Assembly (NCBI RefSeq): GCF_010726245.1
Contig: NZ_AP022561.1
Coordinates: 5,332,001 to 5,396,000 of the forward strand
Direction of reading: 5' to 3'
Source of the DNA: Mycolicibacterium aichiense
Lineage (GTDB): Bacteria; Actinomycetota; Actinomycetes; Mycobacteriales; Mycobacteriaceae
Length of the DNA: 64,000 nucleotides
Shown in pieces: positions 16,412 through 26,254 of the stretch (positions are counted from its first letter, which is position 1; each line of letters starts with the position of its first letter). Made by a program: the position numbers and the translations under genes. The notes below the pieces were generated by a model that was not told where the DNA came from, did not search any database, and saw only the letters and a list, made by a program, of their open reading frames with translations.

Positions 16412-17785
16412 GTGAGCCCGGACAACCTGCTGATCGTCCACTGGCACGACCTGGGCCGCTGCCTGGGCGCCTACGGATATCCGGGGGTGTCGAGTCCGCG
16501 TTTGGACCAGCTCGCCGCAGAAGGCATTCTGTTCACCCGCGCACACGCCACCGCCCCGCTGTGCTCGCCCGCGCGAGGGTCGCTGTTCACCGGTCGCTAT
16601 CCCCACAGCAATGGACTGGTCGGCCTGGCTCATCACGGCTTCGAGTACCGCGCCGGTGTGCGGACCCTGCCCCACATTCTTCACGAGCACGGTTGGTATT
16701 CAGCACTATTCGGTATGCAGCATGAGACGTCGTTCCCGGCTCGGCTGGGATATGACGAGTTCGACGTCTCCAATTCCTACTGCGAGTACGTCGTCGAGCG
16801 GGCCCAGGAGTGGCTCACCGACAGCGCGCCGCTTGAGCAGGGCAGCCCTTTCCTGCTGACCGCCGGCTTCTTCGAAACGCACCGTCCTTATCCGCGCGAG
16901 CGTTACGAGCCTGCCGAGACCTCCGACGTCGAGGTCCCCGATTTCCTCCCCGACACCCCAGAGGTGCGCGGTGATCTCGCCGACTTCTACGGTTCCATCG
17001 CCGTCGCCGACGCCGCGGTCGGCCGACTGCTCGACACCCTCGATGAGACCGGTCTCGCAGCCAACACCTGGGTGGTGTTCCTCACCGACCACGGCCCGGC
17101 GTTCCCCCGCGCCAAGTCGACCCTGTACGACGCCGGCACCGGCATCGCGACGATCATCCGCCCGCCACGCCGGCTCCAGAACACACCATTGGTGTACGAC
17201 GAACTGTTCAGCGGCGTGGACCTGCTGCCGACTTTGTTGGAACTGGTCGGCATCACCCCTGGCGATGACATCGAAGGACTGTCCCATGCGGCCAATCTGC
17301 TTGCCGGGCATGGCAATGAGATCCGCGATCACGTCTACACCGAAAAGACCTACCACGACTCCTATGACCCCATCCGCGCGATCCGGAGCAAGAAGTACAG
17401 CTACATCGAGAATTACGCCCGACGCCCCCTGCTCGACCTGCCGCTCGACATCGAGGAAAGCCCGTCCGGCCACGCCGTGGAGCCGTTCATCAACGCACCG
17501 CGACCGGCGCGCGAACTCTACGACCTCGAAGCCGACCCGGCCGAACTGAGCAATCTTCTGCTCGAGCCGACCGCGGAAGCCGAAGCCGTCGCCGAAGAGC
17601 TCGCGGTCCGGCTCAACGATTGGCGCCAGAAGACCGGCGATGCCATCCCTTCCGAATTCGCCGGAACCCGGATCGCGGCCCGCTATACCGAGACCTACTT
17701 CGAGATCAACGGATTGAAACTGACCAGCAGATCTGCCATCGCCGCCGAGCGCGGATTCGACGACGAAGTTGGCTCACAGCAATAG
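16412..17785 (+). CDS. Sulfatase (arylsulfatase/alkaline-phosphatase superfamily)
   Basis: GTG 16412 follows CGGAGG (16401-16406); the longer frame upstream has no conserved start. The 457-residue protein has the formylglycine-generating motif C-S-P-A-R-G-S-L-F-T-G-R at about residues 51-62, so the cysteine must be matured by a formylglycine-generating enzyme. Metal ligands are seen in the N-terminal HWHDLGR region and in FLTDHGP. There is no signal peptide, so it is likely cytoplasmic. It lies next to a Stf0-like sulfotransferase, the same pairing as Rv0296c/Rv0295c, which suggests removal of sulfate from a sulfated metabolite. Confidence 0.87.
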   Translation: MSPDNLLIVHWHDLGRCLGAYGYPGVSSPRLDQLAAEGILFTRAHATAPLCSPARGSLFTGRYPHSNGLVGLAHHGFEYRAGVRTLPHILHEHGWYSALFGMQHETSFPARLGYDEFDVSNSYCEYVVERAQEWLTDSAPLEQGSPFLLTAGFFETHRPYPRERYEPAETSDVEVPDFLPDTPEVRGDLADFYGSIAVADAAVGRLLDTLDETGLAANTWVVFLTDHGPAFPRAKSTLYDAGTGIATIIRPPRRLQNTPLVYDELFSGVDLLPTLLELVGITPGDDIEGLSHAANLLAGHGNEIRDHVYTEKTYHDSYDPIRAIRSKKYSYIENYARRPLLDLPLDIEESPSGHAVEPFINAPRPARELYDLEADPAELSNLLLEPTAEAEAVAEELAVRLNDWRQKTGDAIPSEFAGTRIAARYTETYFEINGLKLTSRSAIAAERGFDDEVGSQQ

Positions 17786-17853
17786 TTTTCGTCAGCACGA
17801 GTTTAAACTTCTCCGACTGCGCAGCTCGGCTTCACCGCCGTTAGGCTCAGCGC

Positions 17854-18657
17854 ATGCCCGATCATCCGACCGCCTACCTCGTCCTCGCCTCTCAGCGCAG
17901 CGGCAGCACGCTGTTGGTGGAGTCATTGCGAGCGACCGGCGTCGCCGGTGAGCCCCAGGAGTTCTTCCAGTACCTGCCGAATACCAGCATGTCCCCGCAG
18001 CCCAAAGAGTGGTTTTCCGACACCGACGACGAATCGATTCTGCGACTGCTCGATCCACTGATCGAAGGCAAGCCAGACCTGGCTCCCGCGGAGATCTGGC
18101 GCGACTACATCCGCACGGTCGGCCGCACTCCCAATGGAATCTGGGGCGGAAAACTGATGTGGAATCAGACCGCGCTTCTGCTCAGCCGGGCCAAGGATCT
18201 GCCCGAGCGGTCGGGATCCGGGCTCCTGTCCGCCATCCGCGATGTGGTCGGCAGCGATCCGGTGCTGATCCACGTGTATCGACCCGACGTTGTCTCGCAA
18301 GCGGTTTCGTTCTGGCGGGCAGTCCAGACCCGGGTCTGGCGCGGCAGGCCGGATCCGGTGCGGGACGCGCGGGCCGAATACCACGCCGGCGCGATCGCCC
18401 ACGTGGTGCAGATGCTGCGGGCGCAGGAGGAAGGCTGGCGCAACTGGTTCGCCGAAGAGGACGTCCACCCGATCGACGTTCCCTACCCGGTGTTGTGGCG
18501 CAACCTGACTGACGTGGTCGCGCAGGTACTCGAGGCGCTCGGGCTTGACCCGCGACTGGCGCCCGCACCTGTTCTGGAACGCCAGGCGGATCAGCGGTCC
18601 GACGAATGGGTGGACCGCTACCGCGCCGACGCCGAGCGGGACGGACTGCCCACCTGA
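17854..18657 (+). CDS. stf0: Stf0-type sulfotransferase
   Basis: A 267-residue protein, the same length I recall for trehalose 2-sulfotransferase Stf0 of M. tuberculosis. The PAPS 5'-phosphosulfate loop is SQRSGSTLL (residues 13-21), followed by [10 protein letters not shown]. Further family segments are [33 protein letters not shown], and the C-terminal [15 protein letters not shown]. In M. tuberculosis this enzyme transfers sulfate from PAPS to trehalose, the first step to sulfolipid-1; many species have the enzyme without sulfolipid-1, so the final product here is open. It sits in a pair with a sulfatase, and its 3' end overlaps the convergent tam gene by 40 bp. Confidence 0.87.
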   Translation: MPDHPTAYLVLASQRSGSTLLVESLRATGVAGEPQEFFQYLPNTSMSPQPKEWFSDTDDESILRLLDPLIEGKPDLAPAEIWRDYIRTVGRTPNGIWGGKLMWNQTALLLSRAKDLPERSGSGLLSAIRDVVGSDPVLIHVYRPDVVSQAVSFWRAVQTRVWRGRPDPVRDARAEYHAGAIAHVVQMLRAQEEGWRNWFAEEDVHPIDVPYPVLWRNLTDVVAQVLEALGLDPRLAPAPVLERQADQRSDEWVDRYRADAERDGLPT

Positions 18658-19409
18658 GCGACGACGAAGATCCGGCGGAACGGAAAGTACGTACGCCCGT
18701 CCGGGCGAGCGGGGTAGGCCTCGTCGAGCATCGGGATCAGTTCGGTCCGAAACTGGTGCCACTGGTCGTCGTCCAGCCGATCACGCACGGGAGTGAGTGC
18801 GGTGCCGGTGATCCAGTTGAGCACGGCGTTCTCTCCGTCGAGCTCATGGACGTAGGTGGTCTCCCAGGCGTCGACGTGGCAGCCCGCATCGGTGAGGATC
18901 TCGGCATACCGGATCGGTGACTCGACGACCTTGGCCGAACGGAACACGAAGTCGCCCAGGATGTTTGACCAGCGTTCCTGATCTGCCAGCCGGCGCACCG
19001 CCACATGGGACGGCGCGTCGAAGTTGCCGGGCACCTGGACGGCGATCCAGGCGCCCGGATCCAGCTGGCCGGCCCAGCGCACCATCAGCTCGGGATGCCC
19101 CGGAATCCATTGCAGTGCCGCGTTACTGAACACGACGTCGGTGTCCGGCTGCGGTGTCCACGCGGTGATGTCAGCCAACTGGGCGTCGATTCCGCGCTCC
19201 CGAGCGGCGGCGACCATCTCCGCAGAGCTGTCCACAGCCTCCAGCACGGCATCCGGCCAGCGCGCAGCCAGCTGTTCGGTGAGATTGCCCGGGCCGCACC
19301 CCAGGTCGGCCACCCGCCGCGGGGACTCGGCGCCGACCCGCCCCAGCAGGTCGAAGAACGGCCTGCCGCGCTGGTCGGCGAACGTCAGATAGGTCTGCGG
19401 GTTCCACAT
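18618..19409 (-). CDS. tam: Trans-aconitate 2-methyltransferase
   Basis: ATG 19409 starts [20 protein letters not shown], which matches the N-terminus typical of mycobacterial Tam. The 263-residue class I SAM methyltransferase has motif [17 protein letters not shown], the acidic ribose contact [25 protein letters not shown] (motif IV) and [18 protein letters not shown]. Tam methylates trans-aconitate and relieves inhibition of aconitase. The gene is in the Rv0294 position next to stf0 (Rv0295c). The 3' ends overlap. Confidence 0.87.
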   Translation of the reverse strand: MWNPQTYLTFADQRGRPFFDLLGRVGAESPRRVADLGCGPGNLTEQLAARWPDAVLEAVDSSAEMVAAARERGIDAQLADITAWTPQPDTDVVFSNAALQWIPGHPELMVRWAGQLDPGAWIAVQVPGNFDAPSHVAVRRLADQERWSNILGDFVFRSAKVVESPIRYAEILTDAGCHVDAWETTYVHELDGENAVLNWITGTALTPVRDRLDDDQWHQFRTELIPMLDEAYPARPDGRTYFPFRRIFVVAQVGSPSRSASAR

Positions 19410-19508
19410 TCCGCCCACTTCACCACACGCACGGGAATCATGAAATACACAGCGACTTCCCAGCTCTGCGAACGCGCGTCAGCCAGCACTTTCAGGCACG
19501 GTGGTGCG

Positions 19509-21341
19509 GTGACCGCCACCGCCGACCACACCGAAGTACTCGGTGCGGCCATCGCTGACGTCCCGGTGCGCGCCGCGCCCCGGTGGCCTGCCCTCGCTGT
19601 GACCGTACTGCTGGTCGCCACCGCGGCGCTATACCTCTGGAATCTGCCGATCAACGGCTACGGCAACGCCTTCTATGCGGCGGCCGCCCAGTCCGGCGCC
19701 AAAAGCTGGGATGCGTGGTTCTTCGGCTCACTGGATCCCAACAACTTCATCACCGTCGACAAACCGCCTGCCGCGTTGTGGATAACGGGGTTGTCGGTGC
19801 GGTTGTTCGGGATGAACAGCTGGGCGGTCCTGGTGCCGCAAGCATTGATGGGAGTCGGCGCCGTCGCGCTGCTCTACGCTACGGTGCGCCGCGTCGTGAC
19901 CGACCCTGCGCGCGGTGCGGTCGCGGGCTTGATCGCCGGCGCCGTCCTGGCGCTCACCCCGGCTGCCACCTTGATGTTTCGCTACAACAACCCCGACGCA
20001 CTCATGGTTCTGTTGATGGTCGCGGGCGCCTACTTTCTGATTCGCGCCATCCCCGGCGCGTCGTGGCGATGGCTGATGCTCGTCGGGGTCGCGCTGGGGC
20101 TGGCATTTCTCACCAAGATGCTGGCCGGGCTGATGGTGCTACCCGCCTTTGGTCTCGTCTATCTCTTGTTCGCACCGACGAATTGGTGGCGACGACTGCT
20201 GCACCTCCTGAGTGCCACTGCCGCACTGGTGATTTCCGGTGGTTGGTGGGTCGCGGTGGTGCAGCTGTGGCCGGCTGCGGCACGTCCGTACATCGGTAGT
20301 TCGACAGACAACACGGTGCTCAATCTCGCACTGGGGTACAACGGCGTTGACCGCATAGTCGGAGGCGGCAACGCAGTGGCCCACGGGCACCCCGGCGGCT
20401 GGAGCACCCACGCCGGGGTGCTGCGGCTCCTTTCCGCGGAGATGGGCTACGAGGCGTCCTGGCTGCTGCCCGCCGTGGTCGTCGCCGTCGTGGCGGGCGC
20501 GTGTCTTGCGTTGCGCCGCAAGCTAAGCCGCGTCGAAGCGGCCAGCTTCACCATGTGGACCGGGTGGTTGGCCGTGTGCACAGTCGTATTCAGCTACATG
20601 ACCGGCATGGTGCACCCGTACTACACCATCGCCTTGGCGCCGGCGGCCGGTGCCCTGATCGGCTTGGTCGCGGTGTGGAGCAGATCCGCGGCGATCGCGA
20701 TGGTGGTGGCCGCCGCCTGGTGGGCCGTCGTTCTGCTGAACCGGGCACAACTGGGTCCGACCTGGACCCGCTCGCTCATCGAGGGTGCGGCCATTGCGGC
20801 CATAATTCTGCTGGCCGCGGCGCTGACCCGATGGCCGCGGCTGACCCCCGTCGCGCTGGCGGTGTCGCTCGTGGCGGGCCTCACCGGCACAGCGATGTTC
20901 TCGGTGGCAACCGCCGCCACCCCACACAACGGGTCGATACCCAACGCCGCCCACACCGCCGACGTGTGGCCGACCGTCGGCAACCGTTTCGGCAAGACGA
21001 TGATCATGGGCGCCAGCTCGGACAGAGTCGATCCGAAGCTGGCCGAGACGCTGGCCGCCACCCGCACCCCGTGGTCGGCGGCCACCTCCGGATCGCAGGC
21101 GGCGGCCGCACTGGAAATCGCGTCCGGTACCGCGGTGATGGCAATCGGCGGCTGGAGCAACGACCCGGTGCCCACGCTGGACCAATTCATCGACGACGTA
21201 CACGCCCAGAAGATCAGCTACTACGTCGACAGCGGCCGGATGCGCAGCCACGACCGGGTCGGCGGGCAGATCGCCGACTGGGTACAACACCATTACCGAC
21301 CGGAGAAGGTCGGCGGCGCGACGGTGTATCGCCTGTTGTGA
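19509..21341 (+). CDS. GT39/ArnT-like membrane glycosyltransferase
   Basis: The start is uncertain: GTG 19509 (VTATADHTEVLG) gives 610 residues, ATG 19440 gives 633. About eleven membrane helices follow a 40-residue N-terminus. The first extracytoplasmic loop contains FGSLDPNNFITVDKPP, the Asp-Lys-Pro-Pro signature of polyprenyl-phosphate-sugar mannosyl/aminoarabinose transferases, then a helix ending in RYNNPDALMVLL. A soluble C-terminal domain (residues 480-610) resembles the YkcB-type extension. It probably transfers a sugar from a polyprenyl phosphate donor at the outer face; the acceptor is unknown. It is divergent from tam. Confidence 0.85.
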   Translation: MTATADHTEVLGAAIADVPVRAAPRWPALAVTVLLVATAALYLWNLPINGYGNAFYAAAAQSGAKSWDAWFFGSLDPNNFITVDKPPAALWITGLSVRLFGMNSWAVLVPQALMGVGAVALLYATVRRVVTDPARGAVAGLIAGAVLALTPAATLMFRYNNPDALMVLLMVAGAYFLIRAIPGASWRWLMLVGVALGLAFLTKMLAGLMVLPAFGLVYLLFAPTNWWRRLLHLLSATAALVISGGWWVAVVQLWPAAARPYIGSSTDNTVLNLALGYNGVDRIVGGGNAVAHGHPGGWSTHAGVLRLLSAEMGYEASWLLPAVVVAVVAGACLALRRKLSRVEAASFTMWTGWLAVCTVVFSYMTGMVHPYYTIALAPAAGALIGLVAVWSRSAAIAMVVAAAWWAVVLLNRAQLGPTWTRSLIEGAAIAAIILLAAALTRWPRLTPVALAVSLVAGLTGTAMFSVATAATPHNGSIPNAAHTADVWPTVGNRFGKTMIMGASSDRVDPKLAETLAATRTPWSAATSGSQAAAALEIASGTAVMAIGGWSNDPVPTLDQFIDDVHAQKISYYVDSGRMRSHDRVGGQIADWVQHHYRPEKVGGATVYRLL

Positions 21342-21396
21342 ACCGCGTGCCCAGTTAGCATCCGAGGACAGATGCCGACCTCGAAAGGCCGCGACA

Positions 21397-22590
21397 ATGA
21401 CGTCGAACGTCGACCTGCCCATTCCGGTGCCGGTACCCGATGTGCCGGGTGCCGACGCCGGATACGAGGGATTGCCCGACCGGTCCGATCTGACCGCCCT
21501 TCAGCGTCTCACCGTAGACGCCTCCGCGGTGGCCGACATCGGCCTGCGCACGGCGATCGCGTCGCTGGTCGGGGCGTCCATGCTGCCGACCGTCGCCAAG
21601 AGCATCGTGCGCCGGTCGGACCTGCACCGCGAGCGCAGCAATCTGGAGTTCTACGCCGAACTCGCCGCGCGCCGCGACCCGGTGGCATCCTTTCCCGCAC
21701 CAACCGACGTGCCCGCCGTGACGACCCGCCCGGCCAACCCCGTCGCGCAGTACATCGCACACGGCAACGTGGAGAATCTGCGTTTCGAGAGCAGTTTCGT
21801 ACCCGTCAATCCGGACATGCGTAAGCAATGGACGCGACTGGAGCGCAACAACGTTGTGTGGGCTCAGCATTGGCGCCACGACGACGGACCACGGCCGACA
21901 TTGTGCGTGATCCACGGTTTCATGGGTTCGCCCTATCTGTTCAATGGGCTGTTCTTCTCGCTGCCGTGGTTCTACAGGACCGGATACGACGTGCTGCTCT
22001 ACACGCTGCCGTTCCACGGCCGCCGCGCCGAAAAAGGCTCGCCCTTCAGCGGATACGGCTTCTTCTCCCAAGGCATGGCCGGATTCGCCGAGACCATGGG
22101 CCAGGCGGTCCACGACTTCCGGTCGGTCGTGAACTGGTTACGCGACACTGGAGTCGACCGCATCGCGCTCACCGGAATGTCGTTGGGCGGCTACACCTCA
22201 GCGCTGGTGGCCTCGGCTGATGACCGGCTGGAGGCGGTGATACCCAACGTCCCGGTGGTCACGCCGGAGTCGACGTTCGACGAGTGGTGGCCGGCCAATA
22301 AGCTGATCGAGATGGGCCGCAAGTTCGGCACCATCGGACGTGCCGAGTCCGCGGCCGCCTCGGCCTACCACTGCGCGTTGAACTACGAGCCGTTGGTGCC
22401 GCGGGATCGGCGACTGATCATCACCGGTCTCGGTGATCGGCTGGCGCCGCCTGAGCAGGCCGAGGCGCTGTGGGAGCACTGGGATCGCTGTGCGCTGCAC
22501 TGGTTCCCGGGCAACCACATCCTGCATGTCAGCCAGCCCGAGTATCTGCGGCGCATCAACCGGTTCCTCCGGCCGGTGATGTGGGATTAG
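21397..22590 (+). CDS. α/β-hydrolase, 397 aa
   Basis: ATG 21397 is preceded by GAAAGG. An N-terminal helical part of about 150 residues is followed by an α/β-hydrolase core: oxyanion region VIHGFMGSPYLFNGL, nucleophile elbow ALTGMSLGGYTSALV (Ser of G-M-S-L-G), an acidic residue in LIITGLGDRLAPP and the catalytic His in FPGNHILHV. No signal peptide is seen. The family hydrolyses esters or related bonds; substrate unknown. The stop is 3 bp from the stop of the convergent methyltransferase. It occupies the stretch where, by M. tuberculosis gene order, ESX-3 would be expected. Confidence 0.83.
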   Translation: MTSNVDLPIPVPVPDVPGADAGYEGLPDRSDLTALQRLTVDASAVADIGLRTAIASLVGASMLPTVAKSIVRRSDLHRERSNLEFYAELAARRDPVASFPAPTDVPAVTTRPANPVAQYIAHGNVENLRFESSFVPVNPDMRKQWTRLERNNVVWAQHWRHDDGPRPTLCVIHGFMGSPYLFNGLFFSLPWFYRTGYDVLLYTLPFHGRRAEKGSPFSGYGFFSQGMAGFAETMGQAVHDFRSVVNWLRDTGVDRIALTGMSLGGYTSALVASADDRLEAVIPNVPVVTPESTFDEWWPANKLIEMGRKFGTIGRAESAAASAYHCALNYEPLVPRDRRLIITGLGDRLAPPEQAEALWEHWDRCALHWFPGNHILHVSQPEYLRRINRFLRPVMWD

Positions 22591-22593
22591 CGT

Positions 22594-23493
22594 CTAGCCT
22601 TTGATCGCGCTCACCAGCGTGATGCTGGACAGCATGTTGGCCGCATCGGCGTCCGCAGACTCGACCGAGCGGCCTACGGTCTCCAGGTAGTCGATCAACG
22701 TGGTGTCCTGCGCCGTCCACCCGCGCTCGGCGAACCACTGCGCAGCTGGTGCATGCTGCTCGTTGTACACCAGCTGCCACCACTGGCCCCGCTCGTCGTC
22801 GCTTGCCTTCGCTTCGTCGACTTTCTCGCGGAAGGCATCGCGATCCATCGGTCGCCCCTCCTCGACAGCCGCGTGGCTGCCCGGTGCCGCCAGTGTGTCG
22901 ATCCCGGTGAACAGCTGCTCCTGGGCACTGGCGGGCAGGTAGATGAGCAGACCCTCGGCGATCCATGCCGACGGCTCGTGGGACCGGAAACCGCTGTCGC
23001 GCAAGGCTTGCGCCCAGTCGTCCCGCAAATCGATCGCGATCTCCTTGCGCTCGGCTTTCGCGGTGGCGCCGTGCGCGGCCAAGGTCTCGCGCTTGAACTC
23101 CAGCACCTGCGGCTGGTCGAGTTCGTAGACGGTCGTACCTGGCGACCAGTCCAGCCGGTAGGCGCGGGAATCGAGGCCCGCGGCGAGCAGGACGATCTGA
23201 CGCACGCCCGCCTGTGCCGCCGCGCGGAAGTACGCGTCGAAATACCGGGTGCGCGCGGCCTGGAAGGTGACGAAGTGTTGACCGAACTCCGGGGTCTTCA
23301 GCGGATGGTCGGGCGCCTCGCCGTCGAGGACTGCAGCCCATGGACCGCCCACGGCGCGACAGAACACCTCGGCGAACGGGTCGACCGCCAATGGGTCGGG
23401 TTTCTGGGCCTCGAGTGCGCGGGCGGCGGCGACGAACAACGCCGTCGACCCGACGCTGGTGGTGATGTCCCAGGTGTCGTTGTCACTTCGCAC
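22594..23493 (-). CDS. SAM-dependent methyltransferase, mycobacterial Rv0281 type
   Basis: I start at GTG 23493 ([21 protein letters not shown]), as in homologues that begin with the same residues; a TTG 30 bases upstream is the longer choice. The 299-residue protein has the features of the abundant mycobacterial putative methyltransferase family (TIGR00027): [47 protein letters not shown] (motif I), [15 protein letters not shown] and [11 protein letters not shown]. Its substrates are largely unknown. In M. tuberculosis Rv0281 lies directly upstream of ESX-3; here it does not. Confidence 0.86.
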   Translation of the reverse strand: MRSDNDTWDITTSVGSTALFVAAARALEAQKPDPLAVDPFAEVFCRAVGGPWAAVLDGEAPDHPLKTPEFGQHFVTFQAARTRYFDAYFRAAAQAGVRQIVLLAAGLDSRAYRLDWSPGTTVYELDQPQVLEFKRETLAAHGATAKAERKEIAIDLRDDWAQALRDSGFRSHEPSAWIAEGLLIYLPASAQEQLFTGIDTLAAPGSHAAVEEGRPMDRDAFREKVDEAKASDDERGQWWQLVYNEQHAPAAQWFAERGWTAQDTTLIDYLETVGRSVESADADAANMLSSITLVSAIKG

Positions 23494-23540
23494 TTCCGCG
23501 AGGGTACTCGCGGAATCTGGCAATGCGCGGGTGGCAGGGA

Positions 23541-23861
23541 TCAGTGCGAGGGAATCTCAATGTCCGAGAAGAGGACTCGAACACCCCCGGTCGACAGCCG
23601 CGCCATGGCCTCGAAGAACGCGCCGGCCTCCGCGGTGGCCACCGCTGCGCTGGCCGCGTCGTAGTCCGGGTAGTACAGGTCGATCATCCGGTAGGCCGGA
23701 GTCGGCGAGCCGTCCTCCTTGGGCCACACCTTCGAGGTCTCGAACCGGATGTGGCCCGGGATCTTGCGGGCCGCTTCGAGTTGTTCGGCCTCGTACGCGG
23801 CCTCGAAGGCATCCGGATCGGTGGGGTTGTCGTAGATGACCGTGATCTTGGTTTCCGGCAC
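23541..23861 (-). CDS. EthD-family protein, 106 aa
   Basis: GTG 23861 with GGAGA 9 bases upstream. The small ferredoxin-like αβ fold is seen in [36 protein letters not shown], followed by a Tyr-rich stretch and [18 protein letters not shown]. EthD-domain proteins bind or modify small molecules in degradation pathways and often act as dimers. No specific role can be read here. It follows the MpaB-like gene in the same direction with a 90-bp gap. Confidence 0.78.
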   Translation of the reverse strand: MPETKITVIYDNPTDPDAFEAAYEAEQLEAARKIPGHIRFETSKVWPKEDGSPTPAYRMIDLYYPDYDAASAAVATAEAGAFFEAMARLSTGGVRVLFSDIEIPSH

Positions 23862-23951
23862 CTGATCTCCTTTGACGTTACTGACGCTGGCGACGCCAGC
23901 CAGTATTGCCGGTCAGGCCCAGAAGCGATACCCGAACCGGGTCCGACCGGG

Positions 23952-24851
23952 TCAGACCAGCGGTCGGCCGGTGCGGATCCGCCAATCCACATCGCGCAGA
24001 AGCAGATTGAACGGGAACTCGCGGATGATCCGCGGAGTCAGGTTGTTGACGAACCGGATGCGCGCCATCAACCGGTCGAACTTGCGCTGCTTGTCCGGAT
24101 TCCAGTCGAGGCGCATCTCGTCGCGGAAGCGCTGGGGTAGGAAGCCCGTGGTGATCAACAGATTGAATTGTTCGAGCGGTTCCTGCACCCGCTTCGGCAG
24201 CCGCACGCCCCGGATCCGCGACACCGCGAAGGGGTACAGATATTCGCGGATGGTGTCGTCGATGTGCAGCTTGTCCAGGGATTGCTGCCAGTACTCGTCG
24301 AACGCGACCCGGTCGGCCGGCCACATCTCGGCGGGTACCTGCAACGTGGTGGCCAATGCCGCACTCTCCCGGTAGTGCCGGTCGGCGGTCTCGTCGTCCA
24401 TCTCACCGATGAACACCCGGGCCACATCGACTCCGCCCTTGTAGAGGCACGCGGCCACCCAGAGCTGCAGGTTCTTGTCGAACGCGTTGTACTCCACCGG
24501 GCTGTCTGGCGTCGAGTAGACCTGCGCGTGCGACTTGTTGACCGCACGCCGGTACGCCTTCTTCTGTTCGTCGGTGCCGCGGGTGGCCACCGCCAAATAC
24601 GTGAAGGTCGTCCTGGCCCGTTTGATCGGGTGCCGGTCGGCTCGCCCACTCTCGACCCGGCTCTCCATCACTCCGTAGCCGACACCCGGCAGGGCCAGCT
24701 CCATGATGACGTTCGCCGGGCCGGCAAGCAGCGCAACACCCATCAGCCCGTCGTCGAAACCCGGCCCCCATTTCCGGCGGCGGGCCGACGGCATCGGCGG
24801 CGCACTCACCGCCCGATCGACGTGGCTGAAGACGGGTTCGCGGATCGCCAC
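23952..24851 (-). CDS. MpaB/DUF2236-type oxygenase-like protein (Rv0276-type)
   Basis: I choose GTG 24851 (VAIREPVFSHVDRAV), which has a nearby GATAGGTGG and leaves a consensus promoter upstream; the longest frame begins inside that promoter. The 299-residue protein has the DUF2236 pattern: GFDDGLMGVALLAGPANVIMELALPGVGYGVMES, RARTTFTYLAVATRGT, KSHAQVYS and FDKNLQLWVAACLY. The family includes latex-clearing oxygenases with b-type haem and the fungal MpaB; the mycobacterial members are uncharacterised. It is divergent from a TetR gene, in the Rv0273c/Rv0276 arrangement. Confidence 0.82.
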   Translation of the reverse strand: MAIREPVFSHVDRAVSAPPMPSARRRKWGPGFDDGLMGVALLAGPANVIMELALPGVGYGVMESRVESGRADRHPIKRARTTFTYLAVATRGTDEQKKAYRRAVNKSHAQVYSTPDSPVEYNAFDKNLQLWVAACLYKGGVDVARVFIGEMDDETADRHYRESAALATTLQVPAEMWPADRVAFDEYWQQSLDKLHIDDTIREYLYPFAVSRIRGVRLPKRVQEPLEQFNLLITTGFLPQRFRDEMRLDWNPDKQRKFDRLMARIRFVNNLTPRIIREFPFNLLLRDVDWRIRTGRPLV

Positions 24852-24896
24852 GCTGGGCCACCTATCGAATGAGAATCTGACAACGAATGTTTCCCA

Positions 24897-24926
24897 ATAT
24901 TGCCGCCCTGGCCGGAACAATGTCAA
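24897..24926 (-). promoter_or_regulatory. Promoter for the MpaB-like gene
   Basis: On the minus strand a perfect TTGACA (24926-24921) is followed by an 18-bp spacer and CAATAT (24902-24897), 45 bp upstream of the chosen GTG. The TTGACA ends 9 bases from the ATG of the divergent TetR gene, so the regulator could bind over both promoters. An operator palindrome is not evident to me. Confidence 0.45.
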
Positions 24927-24935
24927 GATGGGCTA

Positions 24936-25556
24936 ATGACGCAGGCGCGGCCATATGGAGGCGTGGATGCCGCCGACCGGCTGGCCCGGAGACGGGCCCG
25001 CCTACTGGAGGCCGGGCTGGAGCTGCTGGGCAGCGACGTCGACCCTGCTGAGCTCACGGTTCGAGGCATCTGCCGAGAGGCCGGCGTCGCCACCCGCTAC
25101 TTCTACGAGAGCTTCGCCGACAAGGACGAGTTCGTCGCGGCGGTCTTCGACTGGGTGGTCGCCGAGCTGGCCGCCACCACGCAGGCCGCGGTGGCAACCG
25201 CCCCGGTCGATGCGCAGAACCGGGCAGCGATGGCCAATATCGTGCGGACCATCGAACTCGATCCACGGGTCGGTCGGCTGATGTTCAGCTCGCAGCTGTC
25301 CAACACCACGGTGGTCCGGAAACGGCAGGAGTCCGGCGCGCTGTTCGCGATGCTGTCGGGCCAGCATGTCGAGGCGTTGTTACACCGCCCCGCCAACGAC
25401 CGGATCAAGGCATTCGCGCACTTCGTCGTCGGCGGCGTCGGTCAGACCATCAGTGCCTGGCTGGGCGGGGCGATCACACTGACACCCGCCGAACTCGCTG
25501 ATCAGCTCACCGCGATCATCGACGAACTCGGCGATCCGCGGCTGTTCCGCGACTAG
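24936..25556 (+). CDS. TetR-family regulator (Rv0273c-type)
   Basis: ATG 24936 gives 206 residues. The HTH is LEAGLELLGSDVDPAELTVRGICREAGVATRYFYESFADKDEFVAAVF, residues about 22-70, with the RYFYESFADKDE signature. The C-terminal half is helical and includes FVVGGVGQTISAWL, typical of a TetR ligand domain. It is divergent from the MpaB-like gene and convergent (4-bp overlap) with a VOC protein, matching Rv0273c-Rv0274 as I recall. It probably regulates the MpaB-like gene. Confidence 0.87.
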   Translation: MTQARPYGGVDAADRLARRRARLLEAGLELLGSDVDPAELTVRGICREAGVATRYFYESFADKDEFVAAVFDWVVAELAATTQAAVATAPVDAQNRAAMANIVRTIELDPRVGRLMFSSQLSNTTVVRKRQESGALFAMLSGQHVEALLHRPANDRIKAFAHFVVGGVGQTISAWLGGAITLTPAELADQLTAIIDELGDPRLFRD

Positions 25557-26131
25557 CCTGCAGAGATCGGCAGCTTGCGGTCGGCTGCCGTCTTGGGTGC
25601 AGTTGCGGCTTCGTGATCGGTGAATTCCCGCGTCCAGCAGGCGAATTCGAGCACGATGCCGTCCGGATCGCTGAAGTAGAAGGACCGTACGTAGACCCCG
25701 GGGTGGAGTTCGCGAGTGGCCCCCTGCGGACTGTCGTCGTGGTTGAGCACCGGCCCGACCCGCACACCTTTGTCCTTGAGCCGCTGGCGGTACTCGTCGA
25801 ACTTCTCTTCCGGCACATGGAACGCCAAGTGATTCATCGAGCCCACTGCGCTGACGATCGAACCCAGGCCCGGTAGCGCTGCCGGCGTGGTGCTGCCCGC
25901 CGTACCGTCCGGCGCCTCGGCGAACCAGAAGAACGCCACGCAATCGCCGTTACCTGCGTCGAAAAAGAAGTGCTGCCCCAGTCCGTCCGGCAGATTCAGC
26001 GACTTGACCAGCGGCATACCCAGAACGTTCGAGTAGAAATCGACTGTGCGCTCCATGTCGGAGCACACCAACGCGATGTGGTTGATTCCACCGAGTTCGA
26101 ACTCTGGGTTGGTGTTGTGCGGCTTTATCAC
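25553..26131 (-). CDS. Glyoxalase/dioxygenase (VOC) superfamily protein (Rv0274-type)
   Basis: GTG 26131 gives 192 residues, in line with Rv0274 (193); a longer frame from 26179 is less likely. Two βαβββ halves form one VOC site: GGINHIALVCSDMERTVDFYSNVLGMPLVKSL and SMNHLAFHVPEEKFDEYRQRLKDKG, with metal ligands in NHIAL, NHLAF and the final DPDGIVLEFACW (Glu). The length and order are those of type I extradiol-like or ring-cleavage dioxygenases. Substrate unknown. The 3' end overlaps the TetR gene. Confidence 0.84.
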   Translation of the reverse strand: MIKPHNTNPEFELGGINHIALVCSDMERTVDFYSNVLGMPLVKSLNLPDGLGQHFFFDAGNGDCVAFFWFAEAPDGTAGSTTPAALPGLGSIVSAVGSMNHLAFHVPEEKFDEYRQRLKDKGVRVGPVLNHDDSPQGATRELHPGVYVRSFYFSDPDGIVLEFACWTREFTDHEAATAPKTAADRKLPISAG

Positions 26132-26254
26132 GGCGTGCCCCCACAGATCCTGGTCGACTCTCCCAACCGAACCTAACACCGGATTCAGGCATGTACATCG
26201 ACGCTGACGAATATCGTCTCCTCAGCGATCCACACCCGAAGGAGGCCGCCGGAG

